Source: an uncultured Eubacteriales bacterium (GTDB taxonomy: Bacteria > Bacillota > Clostridia > Oscillospirales > Oscillospiraceae). Taken from it: a DNA stretch of 13,209 nt. Below are positions 6,248 through 12,944 of the stretch, in pieces. The notes beneath the pieces were generated by a model. It ran no database searches. It saw nothing but the letters and a program-made list of their open reading frames with translations, and had not been told where the DNA came from. Within the stretch, counting starts at the first letter, position 1. Each line of letters starts with the position of its first letter. The DNA is taken from assembly GCA_900554625.1 (NCBI GenBank), contig USHP01000023.1:1-13209 (forward strand), written 5' to 3'. Made by a program: the position numbers and the translations under genes.

Positions 6248-6745
6248 ATGAGAGATGTGAAACGACACCACAGCAGCGTGCAGACCTTCTGCATGGTTGC
6301 GGTTTTTGCGGTATTTGCCATATTGTCGGTGCTGCTGACGCTGATGGGTGCCAGGGTATACAAACAGGTTACCCAATCCATGCAGGCCAACAATGCACTG
6401 CGATCATCGCTGTCCTACGTCGCCAATAAAATCCACTCCTGCGGGGAATCGGAAACGGTATATCTGGACCAGCAGGACGGCCAGCCGGTACTTACCATTC
6501 GGGAAAACTGGGATGGACAGGACTACCTGACCCGGATTTTCTTCTACCAGGGAACGCTGCGGGAGTACGCCGGCGTGGACCAGGGACAGGAGAGCTTTTC
6601 CTGGGACAGCGGCGACAGCATTGCCAGGCTTCAGGCCTTTTCTATGGAGCAGGAAGGGGATCTTCTGACCATGACGGCCACCGCGGAAAATGGCAGGACC
6701 CTGTCTTTGACCATTGGATGCAGCGGCGGGGAGGGAACGGTATGA
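6248..6745 (+). CDS. DUF4860-like membrane protein of the pilus-like operon
   Basis: This 165-residue protein has one hydrophobic segment (about 14-33), a heptad-like helix with 'LMGARVYKQVTQSMQANNAL' and 'RSSLSYVANKIHSCG', and a beta-rich C-terminal domain ('IREN...DYLTRIFFYQGTLR EYAG'). The 'GARVY....M..N...R..LSYV.NKI' segment matches my recollection of DUF4860, found next to type IV filament genes in Clostridia. The start is uncertain: ATG 6248 directly follows GGAAGG with no spacing, while GTG 6257 has a 9-base spacing and would give 162 residues. Its stop overlaps the next gene start by four bases (ATGA at 6742-6745). A pseudopilin-like minor subunit is the likeliest role, but no prepilin peptidase motif is present. 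Confidence 0.75.
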   Translation: MRDVKRHHSSVQTFCMVAVFAVFAILSVLLTLMGARVYKQVTQSMQANNALRSSLSYVANKIHSCGESETVYLDQQDGQPVLTIRENWDGQDYLTRIFFYQGTLREYAGVDQGQESFSWDSGDSIARLQAFSMEQEGDLLTMTATAENGRTLSLTIGCSGGEGTV

Positions 6746-7140
6746 ACAGATCTGACTTCTGGCAAAGTTTTTTTATGGAAATGGCCATGGTGATCCTGTT
6801 TTTTTCCATTGCTTTGGCGGTGATTGTGCGCCTGTTTTCCCAGGGAGCCATTTTAAGCGAGCAGAGCAAGGATATGAGCGGCGCCATTTTGGCCGCCCAG
6901 ACAGTGGCACAGACTCTGGAGAAAAGTGAGACGGATCAAACTTATACCCTGTATTATGACGAAAACTGGAACGAAACCTGGGAAAATCCCTACTATGCCA
7001 TCCAGGTGGACGTACAGGCAGAGCCCAATGGCAGCAATGTCCTTTTCCGCTACAGCATCGAGGTGTATCAGTACCGGCAAGATCGTCCGCTCTTCCAGCT
7101 GCAAAGCCAGAAATATTTCCGCCAGGAGGATGGCCTATGA
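6742..7140 (+). CDS. Small membrane protein, putative minor pseudopilin
   Basis: From ATG 6742, preceded by GGGAGGG with 6-base spacing, the protein has 132 residues; a longer frame from 6718 lacks a site. It has a short N-terminus (MNRSDFWQSFF), an acidic residue E13 just inside the hydrophobic segment (about 14-31), a helix with 'ILAAQTVAQTLEKSE', then a polar, aromatic-rich C-terminal domain ('YTLYYDENWNETWENPYY'). A glutamate at the head of a hydrophobic helix recalls Glu5 of type IV pilins, but no glycine cleavage site precedes it. The gene overlaps its neighbours by ATGA on both sides (6742-6745 and 7137-7140), so translation is coupled and the product is probably made in a fixed ratio with theirs. 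No family name recognised. Confidence 0.7.
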   Translation: MNRSDFWQSFFMEMAMVILFFSIALAVIVRLFSQGAILSEQSKDMSGAILAAQTVAQTLEKSETDQTYTLYYDENWNETWENPYYAIQVDVQAEPNGSNVLFRYSIEVYQYRQDRPLFQLQSQKYFRQEDGL

Positions 7141-7559
7141 AGAAAAATGGCATTTTTTCCACGGGGATAACCTCCCTGGTGATGATTCTGGTGGTACTGG
7201 CCCTGAGTATTTTCGGCATCCTGACCTACCTCAGCGGCAGAAATGATTATCTGCTGACCTGCAGGAACCGGGACAGCGTGCAGCAGTACTATGAAGCGGT
7301 GGGGAAGAAGGAAGCGGTGCTGCAGCAGCTGGATGTGCTGCTGGAAACCAGCTCCATGGAGCAGGCGCTGGAGCAGCTGGGGTTTGTGTGGGAGCCGGAA
7401 ACCGGCAGAGCAACCTGGTCATGTCCGGTCAGGGAAAACTGTGATTACATACTGAATCTGAAAATTGACGGAAGGCACTGGGAAGTGCTTTCGGAATATA
7501 CGGAAAATACCCAGCTGTGGCAGGAAGAAACCATAGAAATCTGGAGCGGGGAAGAGTGA
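7137..7559 (+). CDS. Small membrane protein, putative minor pseudopilin
   Basis: This protein has 140 residues. AGGAGG (7124-7129) precedes ATG 7137 by 7 bases and lies inside the upstream gene, whose stop it overlaps (ATGA). The N-terminus MKKNGIFSTGITSLVMILVV leads into a hydrophobic segment at about 11-32 ending 'GILTYLSG', followed by a helical region with many Glu/Gln ('EAVLQQLDVLLETSSMEQAL', about 60-79) and a small C-terminal beta domain. Clostridial filament operons often contain a protein with this 'TSL.M...VLALS.FG.L...S' N-terminus and no named family. G10 before ITSL recalls a prepilin site, but there is no Glu at +5. The pilT gene starts 4 bases after its stop. Function inferred from context only. 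Confidence 0.7.
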   Translation: MKKNGIFSTGITSLVMILVVLALSIFGILTYLSGRNDYLLTCRNRDSVQQYYEAVGKKEAVLQQLDVLLETSSMEQALEQLGFVWEPETGRATWSCPVRENCDYILNLKIDGRHWEVLSEYTENTQLWQEETIEIWSGEE

Positions 7560-7563
7560 TACC

Positions 7564-8622
7564 ATGGACAATATGCAGGTAGCCTTGCAAAAGGCGGTGG
7601 AGGCAAAAGCCTCGGATATCTTCATTATTTCCGGCTATCCCATGGCGTTCAAAATCATGGATGCCATCGAGCCGGTGGACGAGCAGCGTCTGATGCCGGA
7701 AAATACCCGGAATCTGATTGAGCAGATTTACCAGCTGAGCAATGGGCGCAGTATGGATGGACTGCTGCGCACAGGCGACGACGATTTTTCCTTCTCCATC
7801 CAGGGGCTGGGACGATTCCGGTGCAATGCGTACATGCAGAGAAACTCTCTGGCGGCGGTGCTGCGGGTGGTGTACTTCAACCTTCCCGATTACCGGCAAC
7901 TGCATATCCCGGAGACGGTGATGGAGATGGCCAACCGGAAAAAAGGACTGGTGCTGGTCACCGGCTCGGCAGGCAGCGGCAAATCCACCACCCTGGCCTG
8001 TATCATTGACCGGATCAACCACACCAGAAAGAGCCATATCATCACCATCGAAGATCCCATTGAATTTCTCCACTCCCATAAGCAGAGCATCATCAGCCAG
8101 CGGGAAGTCAGCCATGACACGGGAAGCTATGCCGACGCTTTGCGGGGTGCCCTGCGGCAGTCTCCCAATGTGATTTTGTTGGGAGAAATGCGGGACTTTT
8201 CCACCATCAATACGGTGCTGACTGCGGCGGAGACGGGACAGCTGGTACTGTCTACCCTGCATACCGTAGGAGCCGCCAAGACGGTGGATCGGATTGTGGA
8301 TGTGTTCCCGGCAGATCAGCAGCGGCAGGTGCGGGTACAGCTTTCCATGGTGCTGGAGGGCGTGGTTTCCCAGCAGCTGATCCCCACCAAGGACGGAGGG
8401 CTGGTACCAGCCTTTGAAATTATGAAGATCAACAGTGCCATCCGCAATCTGATCCGGGAGGGGAAAACCCACCAGATCGACAACGCGATTTTCAGCGGCG
8501 GTGCAGAAGGTATGCGCACTATGGACTCTGACATTCTCAGCCTGTACAAGCAGGGCATCATCACCAAGGAAAACGCCCTGCTCTACGCAGTGAATCCAGA
8601 GCTGCTGGAGAAGAAACTTTAA
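7564..8622 (+). CDS. pilT: PilT-type hexameric motor ATPase
   Basis: This 352-residue cytosolic ATPase of the secretion-ATPase superfamily resembles PilT, which powers filament retraction. Motifs in order: Walker A GSAGSGKST (134-142), Asp box 'IITIEDPIEFLH' (159-170), Walker B 'VILLGEMRD' (203-211, catalytic E208), His box 'STLHTVGAAKTVDRIVDVFP' (230-249, H233), and the PilT-typical C-terminal 'AIRNLIREGKTHQI' (292-305). The length matches PilT (about 340-370), and the long N-terminal domain and tetracysteine zinc motif of PilB are absent. All catalytic residues are intact, so it should be active. It starts at ATG 7564 after a weak GGGAAGAG site, 4 bases past the previous stop, and is the last gene before the strong terminator. 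It is the only motor ATPase in the operon; a PilB would have to be elsewhere, or this enzyme may drive both directions (inference). Confidence 0.93.
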   Translation: MDNMQVALQKAVEAKASDIFIISGYPMAFKIMDAIEPVDEQRLMPENTRNLIEQIYQLSNGRSMDGLLRTGDDDFSFSIQGLGRFRCNAYMQRNSLAAVLRVVYFNLPDYRQLHIPETVMEMANRKKGLVLVTGSAGSGKSTTLACIIDRINHTRKSHIITIEDPIEFLHSHKQSIISQREVSHDTGSYADALRGALRQSPNVILLGEMRDFSTINTVLTAAETGQLVLSTLHTVGAAKTVDRIVDVFPADQQRQVRVQLSMVLEGVVSQQLIPTKDGGLVPAFEIMKINSAIRNLIREGKTHQIDNAIFSGGAEGMRTMDSDILSLYKQGIITKENALLYAVNPELLEKKL

Positions 8623-8649
8623 GCGATATCCATGGGAAAAAGAAAACAG

Positions 8650-8694
8650 GCCCGGAGCTTCTGACAAAGAAGGCTCCGGGCTGCTTTTTATTTT
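8650..8694 (+). terminator. Bidirectional intrinsic terminator between pilT and the CAT gene
   Basis: Arms GCCCGGAGCTTCT (8650-8662) and AGAAGGCTCCGGGC (8668-8681, one bulged G) form a long GC-rich stem. CTGCTTTTTATTTT follows on the plus strand, and TGTTTTCTTTTT on the minus strand. It lies between convergent genes (pilT stop 8622, CAT stop 8722) and can end both transcripts. Its core stem matches the hairpin at 1806-1830. Confidence 0.85.
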
Positions 8695-8721
8695 ACGACG
8701 GGTAGGAAAGACTGACAAAGT

Positions 8722-9366
8722 TCACTGCTGTGGGGAAGGAAATGCTTCCTTCAGCAGTGCTTGCAGCTCTTCTACAAAACGGCACAGATGGAATCCATCG
8801 CATACCCCATGGTGAACCTGGATGGCAAGGGGCAGAAGGGTTTTGTCCTTTTTCTGGTAGAATTTACCCATGGTGAAAATGGGAAGCAAATAGTCATATC
8901 CCTTTTGCAGATTCAGATTGAAGCCGGAAAAGCTGGCCCAGGGAATCATGGAAACGGGAAAGGTGTTTTCCGGCGGCTCCGGCTTGCCCATCATCCCCTT
9001 GCAGCTGCCGTAGCGCTGCTGATCCAGTTGGTAGTTTGCCAGAAAATCCCGGTATTCCGGGGCATAGGAGGTCCAGATATTGGAAAAGGTTTCGTCGTCT
9101 TTGTGAAAGACAGTATAGCATGGGTGCATCTGCTGGTAGAAACCCAGCTGGCCCTGGGGATTGATGGCTGTACGAAATTCCCGGTGCCGGTTGACAATGG
9201 TGGTAATGGCATACAGCATGGCAGGGTACAGTTTTTCGCCCCGCTGGCGAAGGGAGGTAATATCCAAAGGGAAAACGGCACTGTAGGTGCAAGGAACCTG
9301 GGAAAAATAGTGGTCAAAATATTCCTTCCGCTCCCAGGTTTCCCGGTCGATGGGGGTAAATGTCAT
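8722..9366 (-). CDS. Chloramphenicol acetyltransferase-family protein (CatA-like)
   Basis: This 214-residue cytosolic trimeric-type O-acetyltransferase would transfer acetyl from acetyl-CoA to chloramphenicol or a similar alcohol. Family landmarks are 'FTPIDRETWERKEYFDHYF' (3-21), 'CTYSAVFPLDIT' (26-37), 'LYPAMLYAITTIVNRHREFR' (46-65), 'YTVFHKDDETFSNIWT' (84-99), 'IPWASFSGFNLNL' (141-153, S145 at the conserved serine) and the catalytic 'QVHHGVCDGFH' (183-193, catalytic H186 with D190). The length is typical (about 210-220), and nothing essential is missing. It starts 3 bases after the ABC exporter stop; an AAGGAG site lies in the last codons of that gene, so it is the last gene of the MarR-ABC-ABC operon. 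The substrate could be chloramphenicol or an unrelated metabolite: many chromosomal relatives are not tested for resistance. Confidence 0.85.
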   Translation of the reverse strand: MTFTPIDRETWERKEYFDHYFSQVPCTYSAVFPLDITSLRQRGEKLYPAMLYAITTIVNRHREFRTAINPQGQLGFYQQMHPCYTVFHKDDETFSNIWTSYAPEYRDFLANYQLDQQRYGSCKGMMGKPEPPENTFPVSMIPWASFSGFNLNLQKGYDYLLPIFTMGKFYQKKDKTLLPLAIQVHHGVCDGFHLCRFVEELQALLKEAFPSPQQ

Positions 9367-9369
9367 AGA

Positions 9370-11232
9370 TTATCTCTCCTTATGGCAGGTACCGTAAGGG
9401 TAGCCCGCCTGATTTTCAAACTGGGATTGATACAGCTCCCAGTAAAAGCCCTGCTTTGTCATCAATTCCTCGTGGGTGCCCTGCTCCACCACCTGGCCCT
9501 GGTTCAGCACCAAAATGTGGTCTGCCGAGCGAATGGTGGACAGACGGTGGGCAATGACGAAGCAGGTTTTGCCCTCCATCAGCTTGCGCATGGCGGCCTG
9601 AATCCGCTGCTCGGTCCGGGTGTCTACGTTGGAGGTGGCCTCGTCCAGAATCAGCATCTGGGCATCCAGCAGCATGGCCCGGGCGATGGTCAGAAGCTGC
9701 TTTTGACCCTTGGAAATGGAGGTGCCATTGTCCGACAGCACCGTGTCATACCCCTGGGGAAGCCGGGAAATGTAGCCGTGAATGTGGGCGGACTTGGCGG
9801 CGGCAATGACTTGTTCCAAGGTGGCGCCGGGTTTGCCGTAGGCCAGATTGTCAAAAATCGTGCCGTGGAACAGCCAGGTATCCTGAAGCACCATGGAGTA
9901 GGCCCGGCGCAGGGAGTCTCGGGTCAGGGTGCGGATATCCTTGCCGTCCACCAGAATGGCCCCGCTGTCCACATCGTAAAAGCGCATGAGCAGATTGATA
10001 ATGGTGGTTTTTCCCGCTCCGGTGGGACCGACAATGGCGGTCAGGCTGCCGGGCTTGGCGTGAAAGCTCAGGTCCGTAATGATGGGCTGACCGGGGTTGT
10101 AGGAAAAGCTGACGTTTTCCAGCCGCACATCTCCTTGTACATGATCCAGAACTTCCGCCTGGGGCAGGTCAGCCGGTTCCGGCTCTGCGTCAATCAGGGA
10201 GAATACCCGCTCCATGGCAGCAAAGGCACTTTGCAGTTCGGCAATGATGTTGGCCATTTCGTTGATAGGGCCGGAGAATTTCCGGGAGTACTGGACGAAG
10301 CTGCTCAGGTCTCCCAGCCGCACTTGGCCTCGCAGAAACAGCATGGAGCCGAAGATGCACACCAGTGCCAGAGAAACGTTGTTGATAAAGTTTACCGAAG
10401 GGCCGGTGATGGTGCCGTTGGCCTCGGCGATGGTGTAGGCGTCCACGGCTTTCTGGTTCTTTTCGTCAAACTTTTCCAGCACCGCTTCTTCCCGGCCGTA
10501 AACTCGGATGGTCTTCTGACCGGAGAGCATCTCTTCCACAAAGCCGTTGAGCAGGCCCAGCTTGGCGCTGCGGCGGCGAAACAGCGGCCGCACCCGCCGG
10601 GTCAGCCACCGGGTAAACAGAATGGTGAGGGGAATGGTGAACAGAAAAATGCTCACCAGCTTTGGCGCAATGCTCAGCATCATAAAGAAGGATACCACCA
10701 CCGTAACCACGCTTTGCAGCAGCTGCAGCAGGTCCGTGGACAGGGACTGGTTTACCGTGTCCACATCGTAGGTGATGACGCTGATAATGTCGCCGGTCTG
10801 ATAATCGTCGAAGAATTTGACCGGCAGGGCAGTGAGATTTTCAAACACATCGTGGCGCATCTGTCGGGCAACCCGCCGGGACAGGTAGATCATCACAATG
10901 TTCAGCCCGTAGGTCAGCACCCCGGAGGCCAGGTAGAAAACCACCATCAGCCCGGCGCAGCGAAAGACTGTGGGGAAGTCTACCTGCCCGGCGGGAACAT
11001 CGATCGCGTTGATGGCCTGACCGGACAGCTTCGGGCCATACAGCCCCAGCAGGCTGGAGCTGATGGAAAGCACAATCGCCAGCACCAGCAAAAATCGGTT
11101 CCGGCCCAGGTATTGCCAGAGCCGTCTCAGCACCGAACCAGCGCTGACCTTTCCACGGAAGGAGCGCCGGTCGCCTGAGGCTTCCATCCGGGTATACCGG
11201 CCGCCGCCGATTACGTTGGGATTCTGGGCCAT
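9370..11232 (-). CDS. ABC exporter half-transporter, catalytic-site subunit (620 aa)
   Basis: This is a type IV (B-family-like) multidrug or lipid ABC exporter subunit: membrane domain (about 45-330, six hydrophobic segments) fused to an ATPase domain (about 366-600). Motifs: Walker A 'GPTGAGKT' (402-409), Q-loop Q450 in 'MVLQDTWLF', signature 'ISKGQ' (506-510, where LSGGQ is usual), Walker B 'MLILDE' (526-531, catalytic E531 present) and H-loop H562 in 'VIAHRLSTI'. With a normal Walker B and His but an aberrant signature, it supplies the canonical catalytic ATP site and the weak signature of a heterodimer, as in TM287/288, TmrAB and BmrCD. The TGA of the upstream subunit overlaps this ATG by one base (TGATG), so both are coupled; RBS AAGGAGG lies in the upstream gene. 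An N-terminal cytosolic extension of about 30 residues is present. Substrate unknown. Confidence 0.92.
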   Translation of the reverse strand: MAQNPNVIGGGRYTRMEASGDRRSFRGKVSAGSVLRRLWQYLGRNRFLLVLAIVLSISSSLLGLYGPKLSGQAINAIDVPAGQVDFPTVFRCAGLMVVFYLASGVLTYGLNIVMIYLSRRVARQMRHDVFENLTALPVKFFDDYQTGDIISVITYDVDTVNQSLSTDLLQLLQSVVTVVVSFFMMLSIAPKLVSIFLFTIPLTILFTRWLTRRVRPLFRRRSAKLGLLNGFVEEMLSGQKTIRVYGREEAVLEKFDEKNQKAVDAYTIAEANGTITGPSVNFINNVSLALVCIFGSMLFLRGQVRLGDLSSFVQYSRKFSGPINEMANIIAELQSAFAAMERVFSLIDAEPEPADLPQAEVLDHVQGDVRLENVSFSYNPGQPIITDLSFHAKPGSLTAIVGPTGAGKTTIINLLMRFYDVDSGAILVDGKDIRTLTRDSLRRAYSMVLQDTWLFHGTIFDNLAYGKPGATLEQVIAAAKSAHIHGYISRLPQGYDTVLSDNGTSISKGQKQLLTIARAMLLDAQMLILDEATSNVDTRTEQRIQAAMRKLMEGKTCFVIAHRLSTIRSADHILVLNQGQVVEQGTHEELMTKQGFYWELYQSQFENQAGYPYGTCHKER

Positions 11233-12944
11233 CAGGCTCCCTCCTTTCCGTCGCCCATTTGGGTCTGGGCGATGAGGCGGTATTCTTCACAGCTGCGCAT
11301 CAGATCTTCGTGGGTTCCCGCACCCAGCAGGGCACCGTCGGAAAGCACCAGAATCAGGTCCGCATGGCGAAGGGAACTGACCCGCTGGGCCACCACCACA
11401 GTGGTGGTATTCTGGAAATTCTGATACAGGGCCTTTCGCAGCTGGGCGTCGGTGCGGTAGTCTAGGGCCGCGGATGCATCGTCCAGAATGAGAATTTCCG
11501 GACTGCCGGCCAAAGCTCTGCCAATGAGCAGCCGCTGTTTCTGACCGCCGGAGAGGTTGTTGCCCCGAACCTGAACCGGGGCATCCATGCCCTTTGCCCG
11601 GACAAAATCCGCCTGGGCAAAGGCCGCTCCGGCGGCAATGGCTTCTTCCGACAAGGGGCGGAAAAAGCGGAGATTGTCCGCAATGGTGCCTTCGGTGACG
11701 AAGTCGTTTTGAAACACCACGCCGAATTTACTGCGCAGCACCTCCGGGGCGATGGTGCAGATGTCCTGACCGTCAATGCGGATTTCTCCTGCATCCGGGT
11801 CATACAGCCGCAGCAGCAGATTGACAATGGTGGTTTTGCCGCAGCCGGTGGGGCCGATGATGCCCAAGGTCTGCCCGTGATTCAGCGTAAAGGACAGATT
11901 ATGCAGCACAGCACCCTTGCCGGTGTAGGAAAAAGATACGTTCCGAAATTCAATATGGGGTGCATCCGCCTGGGCTGGCTGGCCGGACAGAACTGTCAGA
12001 TCTTCTTCCAGTTCCAGCACATCTGCTACCCGGTTGGCGCTGGCCTGACCCTTGGAATACATGACAAAAATCCGGGTAATGCCCAGCATGGCGTTGAGAA
12101 TCATAATAAAATACTGCAAAAACGCCACAATCACGCCGCTGAGAATGGCGCCGCTGTTGACCCGGAAAGCGCCCACAATCACCACCAATGTCAGTCCCAG
12201 GTTCAGAACCAGGGTAGAGGACGGGTTGGTCAGGGCGGTGACAAAGCCCGCCTTTTCGTCCACCTGGGTCAGTTCCTGGTTGACGGACTGGAAGCGGCGC
12301 TTTTCATAGTCGGTTTTGCTCAGGGCCTTGATGACCCGGATGCCGGTGATGTTTTCCTGAATGGTGCGCACCATGTTGTCCAGAACCCCCTGCTGCTGGG
12401 TATACAGGGGAACGCTGGTTTTGGTGACGTAGTACACAACCAGCGCAATGATGGGAAGCAGGGCAATGAGAACCAGCGACAGCACCGGGTCCATGCTGAC
12501 CATCATGGCAATGCCGCCCATGAGCAGAATGGGCGCCCGAATTCCCAGCCGCTGAATCCGGGCGATGAATTGGTTGATGTTGTAGGTATCGCTGGTAAGC
12601 CGGGACACGGCGGAGAATACTGTCAGATGATCCAACTGCCGGGCGGACAGGGTTTCCAGCTTGAAAAACAGGTCGTGCCGGATGGCCCGGGTGATCTTGC
12701 CGGAGGAAATGGCGGACATCCGGTTGGCCACGATGTTCAGCACCAGGCAGATGACGGCACACAGCAGCATCCATCCCCCGGCGATATAGATCTGCCCCAG
12801 ATCTCCGGCAGGCACTTTTTCGTCCAGGATAATTTCCATCAGATAGGGAATCAGCAGTTCTGCCACGGCGGACAGGAATTTGATGGTCACCGTCAGGGCG
12901 ATGTAGCCGAAGTAGGGCTTCAGGTAGGCTTCCAATCGTCCCAT
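11232..12944 (-). CDS. ABC exporter half-transporter, degenerate-site subunit (570 aa)
   Basis: This is the partner ABC exporter subunit: membrane domain (about 12-310) plus ATPase domain (about 328-560). Motifs numbered from ATG 12944: Walker A 'GPTGCGKT' (364-371), Q-loop Q412 in 'GVVFQNDFV', a fully canonical signature 'LSGGQ' (464-468), but Walker B 'LILDD' (485-489) with Asp where the catalytic Glu should be, and Gln520 instead of the H-loop His in 'VVVAQRVSSL'. Its own ATP site is therefore degenerate, while its signature completes the active site of the 620-residue subunit. ATG 12962 is in frame, but GGAGG (12952-12956) is 7 bases from ATG 12944, which overlaps the MarR stop (TGATG); 12944 is chosen. 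Export of drugs or other amphipathic molecules is likely, and the upstream MarR gene suggests inducible expression. Substrate unknown. Confidence 0.92.
   Translation of the reverse strand: MGRLEAYLKPYFGYIALTVTIKFLSAVAELLIPYLMEIILDEKVPAGDLGQIYIAGGWMLLCAVICLVLNIVANRMSAISSGKITRAIRHDLFFKLETLSARQLDHLTVFSAVSRLTSDTYNINQFIARIQRLGIRAPILLMGGIAMMVSMDPVLSLVLIALLPIIALVVYYVTKTSVPLYTQQQGVLDNMVRTIQENITGIRVIKALSKTDYEKRRFQSVNQELTQVDEKAGFVTALTNPSSTLVLNLGLTLVVIVGAFRVNSGAILSGVIVAFLQYFIMILNAMLGITRIFVMYSKGQASANRVADVLELEEDLTVLSGQPAQADAPHIEFRNVSFSYTGKGAVLHNLSFTLNHGQTLGIIGPTGCGKTTIVNLLLRLYDPDAGEIRIDGQDICTIAPEVLRSKFGVVFQNDFVTEGTIADNLRFFRPLSEEAIAAGAAFAQADFVRAKGMDAPVQVRGNNLSGGQKQRLLIGRALAGSPEILILDDASAALDYRTDAQLRKALYQNFQNTTTVVVAQRVSSLRHADLILVLSDGALLGAGTHEDLMRSCEEYRLIAQTQMGDGKEGA

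Noticed and set aside
7429..8718. Minus-strand open frame (429 codons) opposite pilT
   Set aside because: Runs through the terminator hairpin and opposes a PilT with all catalytic motifs.
8761..11178. Very long plus-strand open frame (805 codons) opposite the CAT gene and the 620-aa ABC exporter
   Set aside because: It is antisense to two genes with unmistakable motifs. Its translation is rich in Gly, His, Gln and Val without any domain, typical of a frame mirrored from GC-biased codons.
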